From: Thiobacillus denitrificans
GTDB lineage: Bacteria > Pseudomonadota > Gammaproteobacteria > Burkholderiales > Thiobacillaceae
Assembly: GCA_020723405.1 (NCBI GenBank)
Contig: DYIY01000008.1
Location: forward strand, 143,915-197,627
Direction of reading: 5' to 3'
Length of the DNA: 53,713 nt
Within the stretch, counting starts at the first letter, position 1, and each line of letters opens with the position of its first letter. The position numbers and the translations under genes are program-made. Positions 15,751 to 24,492 of the stretch are shown here, piece after piece. The notes under the pieces were generated by a model that had not been told where the DNA came from, did no database searches, and was given only the letters and a program-made list of their open reading frames with translations.

Positions 15751-16286
15751 ATGAACGTTTCCCGGTAGTACTTCAGTTCCGCGATGGATTCCTGGATGTC
15801 GGCCAGGGCGGTGTGGCTGTTGGCCTTTTTGAAGCCGTCCTTCAGGTCCGGCCGCCAGCGGGCGGCCAGTTCCTTGAGGGTGGAGACGTCCAGGTTGCGG
15901 TAGTGGAAGTAGGCTTCCAGGGTCGGCAGGTGGCGGGCCATGAAGCGCCGGTCCTGGCAGATGGAGTTGCCGCACATGGGGCTCTTGCGCTCGCCCACGT
16001 GCTGCTTCATGAACTGGATCATCCGCTCGGCCACGTCGGCTTCGCTGTGGGTAGAGGCTTTGACCTTGTCGATGAGGCCCGATTTGCCGTGGGTGCTCTT
16101 GTTCCAGTTGTCCATGCCATCCAGCACGGCGTCATCCTGGTGGACGACCAGCACCGGTCCCTCCTCCACCAGGTTGAGATCCTTGTCGGTGACCACCAGG
16201 GCCACTTCCAGGACCCGGTCCTTGTCGGGATCCAGGCCGGACATTTCCATGTCCACCCAGACCAGATGCGTGTCGTTCTGTGCCAT
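15729..16286 (-). CDS. orn: Oligoribonuclease
   Basis: A 185-residue 3'-5' exonuclease of the DEDDh class that degrades di- and short oligoribonucleotides, including pGpG from c-di-GMP turnover. The catalytic set is visible: D and E in [11 protein letters not shown], the next Asp near CQDRRFM, and H and D in [12 protein letters not shown]. The length is normal. The final residues (VAGSV and stop) lie inside the palindromic repeat, so the natural C-terminus may have been altered slightly. Start ATG 16286 is divergent from the M48 protease gene by 79 bp. Orn completes the c-di-GMP degradation begun by EAL proteins such as the one at 45052. Confidence 0.94.
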   Translation of the reverse strand: MAQNDTHLVWVDMEMSGLDPDKDRVLEVALVVTDKDLNLVEEGPVLVVHQDDAVLDGMDNWNKSTHGKSGLIDKVKASTHSEADVAERMIQFMKQHVGERKSPMCGNSICQDRRFMARHLPTLEAYFHYRNLDVSTLKELAARWRPDLKDGFKKANSHTALADIQESIAELKYYRETFIKVAGSV

Positions 16287-16365
16287 TCGTGGCCTCTCGG
16301 CAGGGGAGCGGGGAAGGGTCGGCATTGTGGCATAATCCCCGTGACCCCGCACCAAATCACCGCTA

Positions 16366-17634
16366 ATGCCTTCATTTCAAAGCATTTTTCTGTCCGCCTT
16401 ATGCATTGCTTTCGGCCTCAAGCTCTGGCTGCTGTTGCGCCAGATGCGCCATGTCTGGCTGCATCGGGATGCGCCGCCGGAAGCCTTCCTGGGCATCATC
16501 CCCCTGGAGGAACACCGTAAGGCCGCCGCCTACACCCTGGCCAAGGCCCGCCTGGGCCTGTTGCATCTGGCCCTGGAAGCGGGCTTGCTGCTCTACTTCA
16601 CCCTGGGCGGAGGCCTGCAAGCCCTCCACGACCTGATCGCCGCCCAGGTGGCCAGCCCCCTGCTGGCCGGCACCGCCCTGCTGCTGGGCCTGTTCCTCAT
16701 CAGCGCCGTGGCCGAACTGCCTCTGTCGGCCCTGGCCCAGTTCCGGGTGGAGGCCCGTTTCGGCTTCAACCGCCAGACCCCGGCAGGCTTTTTCGTCGAC
16801 CTGATGAAACAGGCCCTGTTGGGCCTCCTTCTGGGCGGGCCGCTGATCCTGTTGGTGCTCTGGCTCATGGGCGTCATGGGCACGTCCTGGTGGCTATGGG
16901 TGTGGGGCGTGTGGATGGCCTTCAACCTGCTCATCCTGGCCGTCTACCCCACCTTCATCGCGCCCTTGTTCAACAAGTTCACCCCCCTGGCCGACCAGTC
17001 CCTGAAGGAACGCATCGAACGCCTGCTGGCCCGGGCCGGGTTCCAGTCCAGCGGCGTGTTCGTGATGGACGGCTCCCGCCGCTCCAGTCACGGCAACGCC
17101 TATTTCACCGGCCTGGGCCGCCACAAGCGCATCGTCTTCTTCGACACCCTCTTGAACCAATTGAGCCCGGAACAGATCGAGGCGGTGCTGGCCCACGAAC
17201 TGGGCCACTTCAAGCACCGCCACATCGTCAAGCGCATCGCCCTCATGTTCTTCCTCTCCCTGGCCCTGCTGGCCTTGCTGGCCTGGCTGAAGGAAGCCGG
17301 CTGGTTCTATGCCGGCCTGGGGGTGGCAAGCCCCGGAGATGCCCAGGCCCTGGCCCTGTTCTTCCTGGCCCTGCCGGTGTTTCTCTTTCCCGTCACCCCC
17401 TTCATGAGCCTCTACTCCCGCAAACACGAGTTCGAGGCCGACGCTTTCGCCGCCCGCCAGACCCAACCGGCCCATCTGGTGTCCGCCCTGGTGCGCCTGT
17501 ACCGGGACAATGCCGCCACCCTGACGCCGGACCCGGTGTATTCCCTGTTCTACGACAGCCACCCCAAGGCCGTTGAACGAATTTCACGATTGGAAGCCTA
17601 TAACCAAGCAGTCCTGACCCCCGTCCGGGCATGA
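16366..17634 (+). CDS. M48 family metalloprotease (Ste24-like CAAX protease)
   Basis: A 422-residue membrane protease. Helices near the N-terminus, at 60-130, and in the 140-200 and 285-345 regions surround the zinc site HELGH (in [13 protein letters not shown]), with the third ligand in [12 protein letters not shown]. The N-terminal cytoplasmic-loop motif [20 protein letters not shown] is typical of Ste24-type enzymes rather than HtpX. Bacterial members probably take part in membrane protein quality control, since CAAX prenylation is absent. A small cytochrome gene follows 12 bp downstream and is likely co-transcribed. Confidence 0.9.
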   Translation: MPSFQSIFLSALCIAFGLKLWLLLRQMRHVWLHRDAPPEAFLGIIPLEEHRKAAAYTLAKARLGLLHLALEAGLLLYFTLGGGLQALHDLIAAQVASPLLAGTALLLGLFLISAVAELPLSALAQFRVEARFGFNRQTPAGFFVDLMKQALLGLLLGGPLILLVLWLMGVMGTSWWLWVWGVWMAFNLLILAVYPTFIAPLFNKFTPLADQSLKERIERLLARAGFQSSGVFVMDGSRRSSHGNAYFTGLGRHKRIVFFDTLLNQLSPEQIEAVLAHELGHFKHRHIVKRIALMFFLSLALLALLAWLKEAGWFYAGLGVASPGDAQALALFFLALPVFLFPVTPFMSLYSRKHEFEADAFAARQTQPAHLVSALVRLYRDNAATLTPDPVYSLFYDSHPKAVERISRLEAYNQAVLTPVRA

Positions 17635-17646
17635 GAGGAGATGAAC

Positions 17647-17952
17647 ATGCAACGCGCCATCCTGTTTTCCCTGTTCCTGGTTCCCACACTGGCCCTGGCC
17701 GCCCCCTTCGAGAAGGGCGACGCCAAGCAGGGCAAGGCCATCCACGACAAGCAATGCGAGGGCTGCCACGCCGCCCGGTTCAGCGGCGACGGCGGCAAGA
17801 TCTACACCCGGGCCGAGCGGCGGGTGAAAAGCGCCTCCGCCCTGGCCCAGCAGGTCACCACCTGCAACGCCATGCTGGGCAACGCCTTGTTTCCCGAAGA
17901 TGAATTGCATCTGGCCGCCTATCTGAACGGCCAGTTCTACAAGTTCAAGTGA
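17647..17952 (+). CDS. Small periplasmic monoheme cytochrome c
   Basis: A 101-residue protein from the ATG at 17647; AGAGGAG lies six bases upstream, while the in-frame ATG at 17641 directly abuts that site. The signal peptide ends ALA-AP. One heme motif, CEGCH, follows near residue 38, and a methionine in CNAMLGNALF could be the distal ligand. The C-terminal helix ELHLAAYLNGQFYKF is typical of class I cytochromes. It should shuttle electrons in the periplasm; the partner is unknown. The extra cysteine in TTCNAM is unusual for a short class I cytochrome. Confidence 0.85.
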   Translation: MQRAILFSLFLVPTLALAAPFEKGDAKQGKAIHDKQCEGCHAARFSGDGGKIYTRAERRVKSASALAQQVTTCNAMLGNALFPEDELHLAAYLNGQFYKFK

Positions 17953-18039
17953 ACAACCCAGTCGAGAGCAAAGAGGGGAGAGCCGAGAGGATCGGCGCCC
18001 TGCTCTCTCAACTCTCAACTCCCAACATTCGGCTAAACC

Positions 18040-18384
18040 ATGACTGATACCTTCTGCGATCTCGCCAAGGGCAAGTGCAAACCCTGTGAAGGCGGCGTTC
18101 CGCCCCTCTCCGCCGAGGAAATCGCCGGCCTCATGCCCCGCCTGGACGGGGGCTGGAGCGTGGCAGAGGGCAAACTGCGCCGGGACTTCAAGTTTGCCGA
18201 CCATTACGTGACCATGACCTTCGTCAACGCCATCGCCTGGGTGTCCCACCAGCAGGGTCACCATCCGGACCTGGCGGTGGGCTACAACACCTGCCGGGTG
18301 GAATACATCACCCACGCCATCCACGGCCTGTCGGAAAGCGACTTCATCTGCGCAGCCAAGATCGACGCGTTGTTCGCGCTTTGA
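18040..18384 (+). CDS. phhB: Pterin-4a-carbinolamine dehydratase
   Basis: A 114-residue enzyme that dehydrates 4a-hydroxytetrahydropterin, recycling the cofactor of phenylalanine hydroxylase. Catalytic histidines are in QQGHHPDLAVGYNTCRVEYITH. The N-terminal extension has three cysteines (FCDLAKGKCKPCEGG), a feature often seen in bacterial members and suggestive of metal or redox sensitivity. Its stop overlaps the TTG start of rsgA by four bases, so the two are translationally coupled. No phenylalanine hydroxylase gene is in the window. Confidence 0.9.
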   Translation: MTDTFCDLAKGKCKPCEGGVPPLSAEEIAGLMPRLDGGWSVAEGKLRRDFKFADHYVTMTFVNAIAWVSHQQGHHPDLAVGYNTCRVEYITHAIHGLSESDFICAAKIDALFAL

Positions 18385-19253
18385 ACGGCCGCATCGTCGC
18401 CGCCCACGGCCGCCAGTTCCTGGTGGCCGACGGCGAGGAGACCGTCGAATGCGTGATGCGCGGCAAGAAGGGCGGGGTGGCCTGCGGCGACCGGGTGCGC
18501 TACGCCCTGACCCACCCGGGCAGCGGCGTCATCGAAGCGGTGGAGCCCCGGGACAATCTGCTCTACCGCTCCGACGAGATGCGGGAAAAGCTCATCGCCG
18601 CCAATGTGGACCAGGCGGTGGTGGTGGTGGCCGCCGTACCCCTGTTCCGGGAGGAACTGCTGATCCGCTGCCTGGTGGCCTGCGAGACGGCGGACATCCC
18701 GGTCCTGCTGGTGCTGAACAAGGCCGACCTGCCGGAAACCGCCGCCCTGGACCGCCATCTGGCCGCCTACGCGGCCCTGGGCTACCCGGTGCTGCGCCTG
18801 TCCGCCCTGGGCGACGTGGCGGAACTGGCCGGCCGCCTGGCCGGCCGGACCAGCGTGCTGGTGGGTGGTTCCGGCGTGGGCAAGAGCACCCTGCTCAACC
18901 AGTTGGTGCCCGGTGCGGGAGCCGCCACCGGAGAGATTTCCCAGGCCCTGGATGCGGGCCGGCACACGACCACCCATGCGCGGATGTTTCCCCTGCCGGG
19001 CGGCGCCCCAGGCCACCCCGGGTATTTGATCGACTCCCCGGGCATGCAGGAATTCGGCCTGCGCCACCTGGACCCGGCCGGCCTGATGGCTGCTTTTCCG
19101 GAAATCCGCGAACGCATCGGCCAATGCCGGTTCTATAACTGCCGGCATCTGAAGGAACCGGGCTGCGCCGTGCGGGAAGCCGCCGAGGGTGGCGCCATGC
19201 TGCCGGCCCGCTATAAGGTGTACCAGTCCCTGCTGGGACAGCTTGCCGGATGA
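18381..19253 (+). CDS. rsgA: Ribosome small subunit GTPase RsgA
   Basis: A 290-residue circularly permuted GTPase that checks late 30S assembly. An OB-fold (1-70) comes first. It is followed by the permuted G domain with G4 LNKADL, G5 near RLSALGD, G1 GGSGVGKSTLLNQL and G3 DSPGMQEF, and a C-terminal zinc region with CRFYNCRHLKEPGCAV. It starts at TTG 18381, overlapping the phhB stop; no upstream ATG is in frame. The shorter length compared with the E. coli protein reflects a missing N-terminal extension. Confidence 0.93.
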   Translation: MNGRIVAAHGRQFLVADGEETVECVMRGKKGGVACGDRVRYALTHPGSGVIEAVEPRDNLLYRSDEMREKLIAANVDQAVVVVAAVPLFREELLIRCLVACETADIPVLLVLNKADLPETAALDRHLAAYAALGYPVLRLSALGDVAELAGRLAGRTSVLVGGSGVGKSTLLNQLVPGAGAATGEISQALDAGRHTTTHARMFPLPGGAPGHPGYLIDSPGMQEFGLRHLDPAGLMAAFPEIRERIGQCRFYNCRHLKEPGCAVREAAEGGAMLPARYKVYQSLLGQLAG

Positions 19254-19275
19254 CCCCCACTGGAAAGGAACCGCC

Positions 19276-19770
19276 ATGCGCCTCATCGCCGTCCTGCTGA
19301 TCGCCCTGGCCCCGGTCCTGGCCCGGGCCGAAGCCACCCTGGTGAACACCCCCTACACCGCGCCCAAGGTGGTCTACGACTTCTTCCTGGACGATCCGGC
19401 CAAGATGGGTGCAGCCCTGTACTGGGTACGCTCCCTCATCCTGCCCCTCTCGGTGCCCCCCTACGAGTACGACCCGGAGACCATCAAGGTGGTGTTGCAC
19501 GGCACCGAACTGGTGACCGTGGCGAAGAAGAACGAGGAAAAGTACAAGGACGTGGTGGAGCGCATGCGCTACTACGCCAGCCTGGGCATCGAGTTCAAGG
19601 TCTGCGGTCTGGCCATGCACGACTATGGTTACACCCTGAAGGATCTCCAGGATTTCATCCAGGTGGTGCCCAGCGCTCCGGTGGAACTGGTCTACTGGCA
19701 GAACCAGGGCTACGCCGTGGTGGTGCCGAACATCATGGACAAGAAGTTCGACATCGAAAAGATCCGCTGA
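19276..19770 (+). CDS. Secreted DsrE-like protein
   Basis: A 164-residue protein with a signal peptide (cleavage near ARA-EA). A DsrE/DsrF-like alpha/beta domain follows (IKVVLHGTELVTV, MRYYASLGIEFKVCGLAMHD, SAPVELVYWQNQGYAVV). The single cysteine in FKVCGLAM is at the place used for sulfur relay in cytoplasmic DsrE proteins. Its periplasmic location suggests a different, possibly thiol-related, role. AAGGAA precedes the ATG at 19276, 22 bp after rsgA. Confidence 0.8.
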   Translation: MRLIAVLLIALAPVLARAEATLVNTPYTAPKVVYDFFLDDPAKMGAALYWVRSLILPLSVPPYEYDPETIKVVLHGTELVTVAKKNEEKYKDVVERMRYYASLGIEFKVCGLAMHDYGYTLKDLQDFIQVVPSAPVELVYWQNQGYAVVVPNIMDKKFDIEKIR

Positions 19771-19795
19771 GGCCGTACCCGGGGCTTTGCGTGGA

Positions 19796-20689
19796 TCACA
19801 TACCCGGGTCGGGGGTGTGGGCCACTGCCTCGGCCAACATGGCTTCCCGGCTGGCCGGCGTTTCCAGGCTGATGCGTCCCAGGGTGCCGGTGCGGTAGTC
19901 GGTGAGCAACAGCAAGGCCGCCTTCTCCAGGTCGGGTTCACCGCCCCGGCCCTTCAACAGGCAGCCCCGCTTGCGGGCCACGGACTCCAGCACGGCAGGA
20001 CCGTCCAGACCGGCGGTCTGGAAACCGTAGCGGGTTGTCAGCAAGGCCGGGTAGCGGGCCAGCAACACGTCCGCCAGGAATACGGCCACTTCTTCCTCCA
20101 GGACCGCGTTGCGGCCGATGGCGTGGCTGGCGGCCAGCATGTAGCCGTCGCTGTCGTGGGCGATCTTGGGCCACATGAGACCCGGGGTGTCCACCAGGAT
20201 GTGGCGCGGCCCCAGCACCACGCTCTGCTGGGACTTGGTGACGGCGGGCTCGTCCCCCACGGCGGCGATCTTGCGCTTCACCAGGGCGTTCATGAGGGTG
20301 GATTTGCCCACGTTGGGAATGCCCATGATCATCATGCGCAGGGGTTTGGTGTTGTCGTCCCGGTGGGGTGCCAGGCTCTGGCAAAGGGCGGGGATGCGGG
20401 CCGCATCGCTCTGTTTCTTGGCGGAAACGGCCACCGCTTTCACGTCCTTCTGCCGGTTGAAGAATTCCAGCCAGGCCCGGGTGGCCTCCGGGTCCGCCAG
20501 GTCGGCCTTGTTCAGGAGCTTGAGGCAGGGCCGCTGCCGGAAGCGGCGCAGCTCATCGATCATGGGGTTGGCACTGGCGGCCGGCAGGCGGGCGTCCAGC
20601 ACTTCGATCACCACGTCGATGCCGGCCAGGGTCTCGGCCGCCTTCTTGCGGGCCGAGGCCATGTGGCCCGGGAACCATTGGATGGGCAT
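19796..20689 (-). CDS. ylqF: Ribosome biogenesis GTPase YlqF/RbgA-like
   Basis: A 297-residue circularly permuted GTPase of the YlqF/YawG family. The order is G4 LNKADLAD, G5 SAKKQ, G1 GIPNVGKSTLMN and G3 VDTPGLMWP, ending in a helical domain. The start IQWFPGHMASARKKA is diagnostic. Relatives act in assembly of the large ribosomal subunit. It is convergent with the DsrE-like gene and lies 44 bp downstream of pgm on the same strand. Confidence 0.92.
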   Translation of the reverse strand: MPIQWFPGHMASARKKAAETLAGIDVVIEVLDARLPAASANPMIDELRRFRQRPCLKLLNKADLADPEATRAWLEFFNRQKDVKAVAVSAKKQSDAARIPALCQSLAPHRDDNTKPLRMMIMGIPNVGKSTLMNALVKRKIAAVGDEPAVTKSQQSVVLGPRHILVDTPGLMWPKIAHDSDGYMLAASHAIGRNAVLEEEVAVFLADVLLARYPALLTTRYGFQTAGLDGPAVLESVARKRGCLLKGRGGEPDLEKAALLLLTDYRTGTLGRISLETPASREAMLAEAVAHTPDPGM

Positions 20690-20733
20690 GGGAATTCTCG
20701 TGACGATGGGCCGGGGGGGCTGCCCCCCCGGTT

Positions 20734-22368
20734 TCAGCCCAGGGCGGCGCTCACCATGGCCTGGGCATCGGCCACGATCTGCTTCAGGTGGTCCTGGCTG
20801 ATGAAGCTCTCGGCGTAGAGCTTGTAAATGTCCTCGGTCCCGGAGGGCCGGGCGGCAAACCAGCCGTTGCGGGTGGTGACCTTCAGGCCGCCGATGGCTG
20901 CGCCGTTACCCGGCGCCTGGGTCAGCTTGGCGGTGATGGCATCGCCGGCCAGGCTGGCGGCATCGACCCGTTCCGGCGTGAGGCGCTTGAAGGCGGCCTT
21001 CTGTTCCGGACTCACCGGGGAATCGATGCGCAGGTAGAAGGGGGCGCCGTGCTTGACCACCAGATCCTGGTAGTAGCGGCCCGGATCCCGCCCCGTGACG
21101 GCGGTGATCTCGGCAGCCAGCAAGGCCAGGATGATGCCGTCCTTGTCGGTGGTCCACACCGAACCGTCCTGGCGCAGGAAGGAGGCCCCGGCCGATTCCT
21201 CACCGCCAAAGCAGATGCTGCCGTCCAGCAACCCGGCGGAGAACCACTTGAAGCCCACCGGCACTTCCAGCAGGGTGCGCTCCAGGCCTGCCACCACCCG
21301 GTCGATGAGGGCGCTGGACACCAGGGTCTTGCCCACCGCCGCCGAAGCAGGCCAGGCCGGCCGGTGGGTGAGCAGGTAATGAATGGCCACCGCCAGGTAA
21401 TGGTTGGGGTTCATGAGCCCCACCGACGGAGTGACGATGCCGTGGCGGTCCACGTCGGCGTCGTTGCCCCAGGCGATGTCGAAACGGTCCTTCAGACCCA
21501 CCAGACTGGCCATGGCGTAGGGACTGGAACAATCCATGCGGATCTTGCCGTCGTGGTCCAGGGTCATGAAGGCGAAGGCCGGGTCCACCTTGTCGTTCAC
21601 CACCTGGATGTTCAGGCCGTATTGCACAGCAATGGGTTGCCAGTAGGCCACCGCCGCGCCCCCCATGGGGTCCACGCCGATCTTCAGCCCGGCGGCCCTG
21701 ATGGCGGGAAAGTCGATGACACTTGCCAGGTCGGCGATGTAGGGCCCCATGAAGTCTTCCACGCGGGTGCTGGGAGCGGCCAGGGCCTGGTCGTACCCCA
21801 TGCGCTTCACCCCGGCGTTGCCGGTGGCCATGAGTTGGTTGGCCCGGTTCTCGATCCAGCCAGTGGCGTCGGTGTCTGCCGGCCCTCCGTGGGGCGGGTT
21901 GTATTTGATCCCGCCGTCCGGGGGGGGATTGTGGGAAGGGGTGATGACGATGCCGTCGGCCAGGCCGTCGCGGCGGCCCCGGTTGTAGGCCAGGATGGCC
22001 CGGGATATCACCGGGGTGGGGGTGTAACCCCCTGCGGATTGCAACCGGGTTTCCACGCCGTTGGCAGCCAGCACTTCCAGGCAGGTACGCTGGGCCGGCG
22101 CCGACAGGGCGTGGGTATCCATGCCCAGGAACAGGGGCCCGGTGATGCCCTGGGCCAGGCGGTATTCGCAGACCGCCTGGGAGATGGCCAGGATGTGGGC
22201 CTCGTTGAAACTCTTCTTGAAGGCGCTGCCCCGGTGGCCACTGGTGCCGAAGGCCACACGTTGGCCGGCCTGGCTCACGTCGGGGGCGTCATGGTAGGCC
22301 GCCAGCAGGGCGGCCACGTCCATCAGGCTGTCGGCGGGGGCCGGCAGACCGGCTTGGGGGTGGGTCAT
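20734..22368 (-). CDS. pgm: Phosphoglucomutase (alpha-D-glucose specific)
   Basis: A 544-residue enzyme interconverting glucose-1-phosphate and glucose-6-phosphate. It matches the E. coli Pgm type: [17 protein letters not shown] near 40-55, the phosphoserine S145 in [13 protein letters not shown], metal ligands in [11 protein letters not shown], the sugar-specificity loop in [12 protein letters not shown], and the C-terminal phosphate-binding [13 protein letters not shown]. It links glycogen breakdown by GlgP and nucleotide-sugar synthesis (galE, dTDP-glucose genes) to central metabolism. GGAG precedes the ATG. Confidence 0.95.
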   Translation of the reverse strand: MTHPQAGLPAPADSLMDVAALLAAYHDAPDVSQAGQRVAFGTSGHRGSAFKKSFNEAHILAISQAVCEYRLAQGITGPLFLGMDTHALSAPAQRTCLEVLAANGVETRLQSAGGYTPTPVISRAILAYNRGRRDGLADGIVITPSHNPPPDGGIKYNPPHGGPADTDATGWIENRANQLMATGNAGVKRMGYDQALAAPSTRVEDFMGPYIADLASVIDFPAIRAAGLKIGVDPMGGAAVAYWQPIAVQYGLNIQVVNDKVDPAFAFMTLDHDGKIRMDCSSPYAMASLVGLKDRFDIAWGNDADVDRHGIVTPSVGLMNPNHYLAVAIHYLLTHRPAWPASAAVGKTLVSSALIDRVVAGLERTLLEVPVGFKWFSAGLLDGSICFGGEESAGASFLRQDGSVWTTDKDGIILALLAAEITAVTGRDPGRYYQDLVVKHGAPFYLRIDSPVSPEQKAAFKRLTPERVDAASLAGDAITAKLTQAPGNGAAIGGLKVTTRNGWFAARPSGTEDIYKLYAESFISQDHLKQIVADAQAMVSAALG

Positions 22369-22432
22369 GGGGGTTCTCCGTATTCTGGGGTCGTGATGGG
22401 GCGACTGGCCCGAATCTTAACGCCACCCCCGG

Positions 22433-22598
22433 TAGCCTGTCGGACTTTGGTCGTCGAAAGCGAAAATCGTCTCCGTCGAGGACGGCTTTTGCCGATCCCG
22501 CCGGGCAAGGGTCGAACTGTTGCCCCGGAAAGCGGCAAAAAATGGACCGCTCCGGCGGATTTGCAGCCGATTTCCCTGCCAGTCCGGCAGGCTCCTAG
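22433..22598. mobile_element. MITE-like element, copy 1 (non-coding)
   Basis: About 165 bp with degenerate terminal inverted repeats: AGCCTGTCGGACTT at the left and AGTCCGGCAGGCTCCTAG at the right. Internal blocks shared with copy 2 (25726-25923) include CGCCGGGCAA, AGTCGAACT, GAAAGCGGCA and ATGGACCGC. No open frame is long enough to be a transposase. Its right end supplies the stop codon of the small gene at 22595. Confidence 0.75.
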
Positions 22599-22774
22599 AG
22601 GGGAGGCGTGTGGGCCAGGGCGGCGGACAGGACGAGATAGCCCAGGCACAAGGCCACCGCCAGGGCCAGGGTGGGCAGGCGCCGCCGGACCTCTCCCCCC
22701 AGACGTTCCACTGTTTCCCGGGCCGCTGGACGGCAACGCCCGAGCCCTCCCGGATATGAATCTCGGGGCCTCAT
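22595..22774 (-). CDS. Small single-span membrane protein (hypothetical)
   Basis: A 59-residue frame beginning at ATG 22774 with AGGGAG six bases upstream. The first 30 residues are basic, and the C-terminal third is one hydrophobic helix (LPTLALAVALCLGYLVLSAA), so the product would be a tail-anchored membrane peptide. The stop codon TAG is the first part of the MITE terminal repeat, so the present C-terminus was probably fixed by that insertion. No homologue is recognised. It lies between pgm and the unknown gene at 22902, on the same strand as both. Confidence 0.45.
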   Translation of the reverse strand: MRPRDSYPGGLGRCRPAARETVERLGGEVRRRLPTLALAVALCLGYLVLSAALAHTPPL

Positions 22775-22841
22775 GATGTACTCCCTGTGTCGTTGTGTAC
22801 TGCCGGACGCCCCGTTTGCCGGGTGCGCGCTTGTTCAACCC

Positions 22842-22889
22842 GGAACCGGCAGTTGGCCGCACCCGATGGCGCGGCCAACTGCCGGTTCC
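22842..22889. repeat. Perfect 19-bp inverted repeat
   Basis: GGAACCGGCAGTTGGCCGC (22842-22860) and its exact complement (22871-22889) are separated by 10 bases, 12 bp beyond the stop codon of the gene at 22902. No T-run follows on either side, so it would be a very stable 3' hairpin without the classical terminator tail. Confidence 0.8.
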
Positions 22890-22901
22890 AGGTGCAAGCG
22901 A

Positions 22902-23744
22902 TCAGCCGGTCTTGCGCGCCCGCATCCACCCGCCCAGGCGGTTCATCAGGCGCGGGCGCGGCGGCGGGTGACGGTCTGCCCGGGCGTCAAGGAAATCGTA
23001 GGGGTCTTCGTAACGGGCCAGGGGTCGCAGGGGCATGAGTTCCATAGGCACCAGGGGGTGCTCCACCCGCACGGGCAGGCCGTGCATCCAGCACAGTTTG
23101 ACCTTCATGGCGCAGGCCGCCATGAACTGCCGATGCTGGGCATCCCCCACCTCCTTGCCCCGGGCCAGTTTGGCCTCCCAGACACGGGCCTCTTCGAGCA
23201 GCAGATTTTCCAGGCCGGCCTGGTCCCGCCGTCCGAGCAAACTGTAGAAATCCTGCCCCGCCTTCCGGCTGTCCTCCCGGGCCTCGATCCCCTTGCCCAC
23301 AATGTCCAGCTTGCAGGCCAGCCCGGCGAAGTCCCCCCGGATGGCCAATTGCAGCAAGTGGACGTGGAAGGGCAGGCGCAGGGGCTGGTCCGGCCTGGAA
23401 CGGCCGGGTGCCGCCCGGGCATAGGCGTCGATGAGGGTGGCGTTATCCGAAAGCAGGGCGTAGAGAAACGGGGAGCGGCTTCCCAGGGTTTCCCCACCGG
23501 GCTCGCGCAAGCTGGCCAGGCGAAGCCGGCTGGCCACGTGGAAATGCTGCTTCAGCGACTCAGGGCTGCCTTCCCGGTAGAAACCGTGCAGCCCCAGGGC
23601 CACGTGGTCCCGGGCCATGCGGTTGAGCAGGGCACCCCGGTTGTCCACGGCGGGATCCCGGACCTGATGGGTCAACGCGGAGATGTTGGCCACCGCCAGA
23701 CTATGGCGGACGTCCAGGCTTTCCATGGGGTATGGGTGGAACAT
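22902..23744 (-). CDS. Conserved-looking hypothetical protein
   Basis: A 280-residue cytoplasmic, mainly helical protein with an excellent ribosome site (AGGAGG, five bases before ATG 23744). There is no signal peptide or membrane helix. The middle part (IDAYARAA..., LQLAIRGDFAGLACKLDIV, LENLLLEEARVWEAKLA) resembles helical-repeat proteins and is loosely like the Imm49 immunity family, but I cannot confirm this. The C-terminus is basic and proline-rich. It stands alone between a MITE-disturbed region and the divergent ACT protein gene; the upstream region is AT-richer than its surroundings. Confidence 0.7.
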   Translation of the reverse strand: MFHPYPMESLDVRHSLAVANISALTHQVRDPAVDNRGALLNRMARDHVALGLHGFYREGSPESLKQHFHVASRLRLASLREPGGETLGSRSPFLYALLSDNATLIDAYARAAPGRSRPDQPLRLPFHVHLLQLAIRGDFAGLACKLDIVGKGIEAREDSRKAGQDFYSLLGRRDQAGLENLLLEEARVWEAKLARGKEVGDAQHRQFMAACAMKVKLCWMHGLPVRVEHPLVPMELMPLRPLARYEDPYDFLDARADRHPPPRPRLMNRLGGWMRARKTG

Positions 23745-23952
23745 GCAACCTCCTGCGCGTGCGTCTGGGGGTTAAACCGCACCTGTTCTGTCCTCTGGCC
23801 TGTGCCTCGCGCAGGGCGCCAGGCAGGCTGTTTTTCTTGAGCGGGGCGAAATATATATTAAGAGTTGCTTATCTTCAATATGGCGAATCGCCGCGGGAAA
23901 TCCCGGCCGTCCCCCGTTACAATGTGCCGCAAGAACATCCTACGGAAGCACC

Positions 23953-24489
23953 ATGAGCAACATCGACTATCTGGCCATCACGGCCAGCGGCGAAGACCAG
24001 GTGGGACTGGTCCAGCGCTTCACCAGCCGCATCGCCGAGGCGGGCTGCAACATCGAGGAGTCGCGCATGGCGGTGCTGGGGGGGCAGTTCGCCATCCTCA
24101 TGCTCATTTCCGGGCCCTGGAACGCCCTGACCAAACTGGAGGACCGGCTCCAGCAGGTGGGCGAGGAACTGGGTCTGGTGATCCACCACAAGCGTACCCG
24201 CCCGGCGGTGCGCAAGACCCCCCTGGTGCCCTACCGGGTCAACGTGGTGGCCATGGACCACCCGGGCATCGTGCACAGCCTGGCCGATTTCTTCGCCCGC
24301 CAGGGCATCAACATCGAAGAGTTGGCCACCGAGACCTATCCGGCCCCCCACACCGGCACCCCCATGTTCTCGGTGAACATCACCATCGGCGTGCCTGCCG
24401 ACATGCATCTGCCCACCCTGCGGGGGGATTTCTTCGACTACTGCGACAGCCTGAACCTGGACGCGGTCATGGAACCGGCCCGGGGCTGA
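23953..24489 (+). CDS. gcvR: GcvR-like tandem ACT domain regulator
   Basis: A 178-residue protein made of two ACT domains. The first has LAITASGEDQVGLVQRFTSRIAEAGCNIEESRMA in the usual order, and the second has VVAMDHPGIVHSLADFFARQGINIEELATET. This is the arrangement of the glycine cleavage repressor GcvR, which senses glycine and works through protein contacts rather than DNA binding. No gcv gene is adjacent. In several betaproteobacteria such proteins may have broader roles, so the symbol reflects family only. The transglycosylase gene starts 3 bp after its stop. Confidence 0.82.
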   Translation: MSNIDYLAITASGEDQVGLVQRFTSRIAEAGCNIEESRMAVLGGQFAILMLISGPWNALTKLEDRLQQVGEELGLVIHHKRTRPAVRKTPLVPYRVNVVAMDHPGIVHSLADFFARQGINIEELATETYPAPHTGTPMFSVNITIGVPADMHLPTLRGDFFDYCDSLNLDAVMEPARG

Positions 24490-24492
24490 GCC

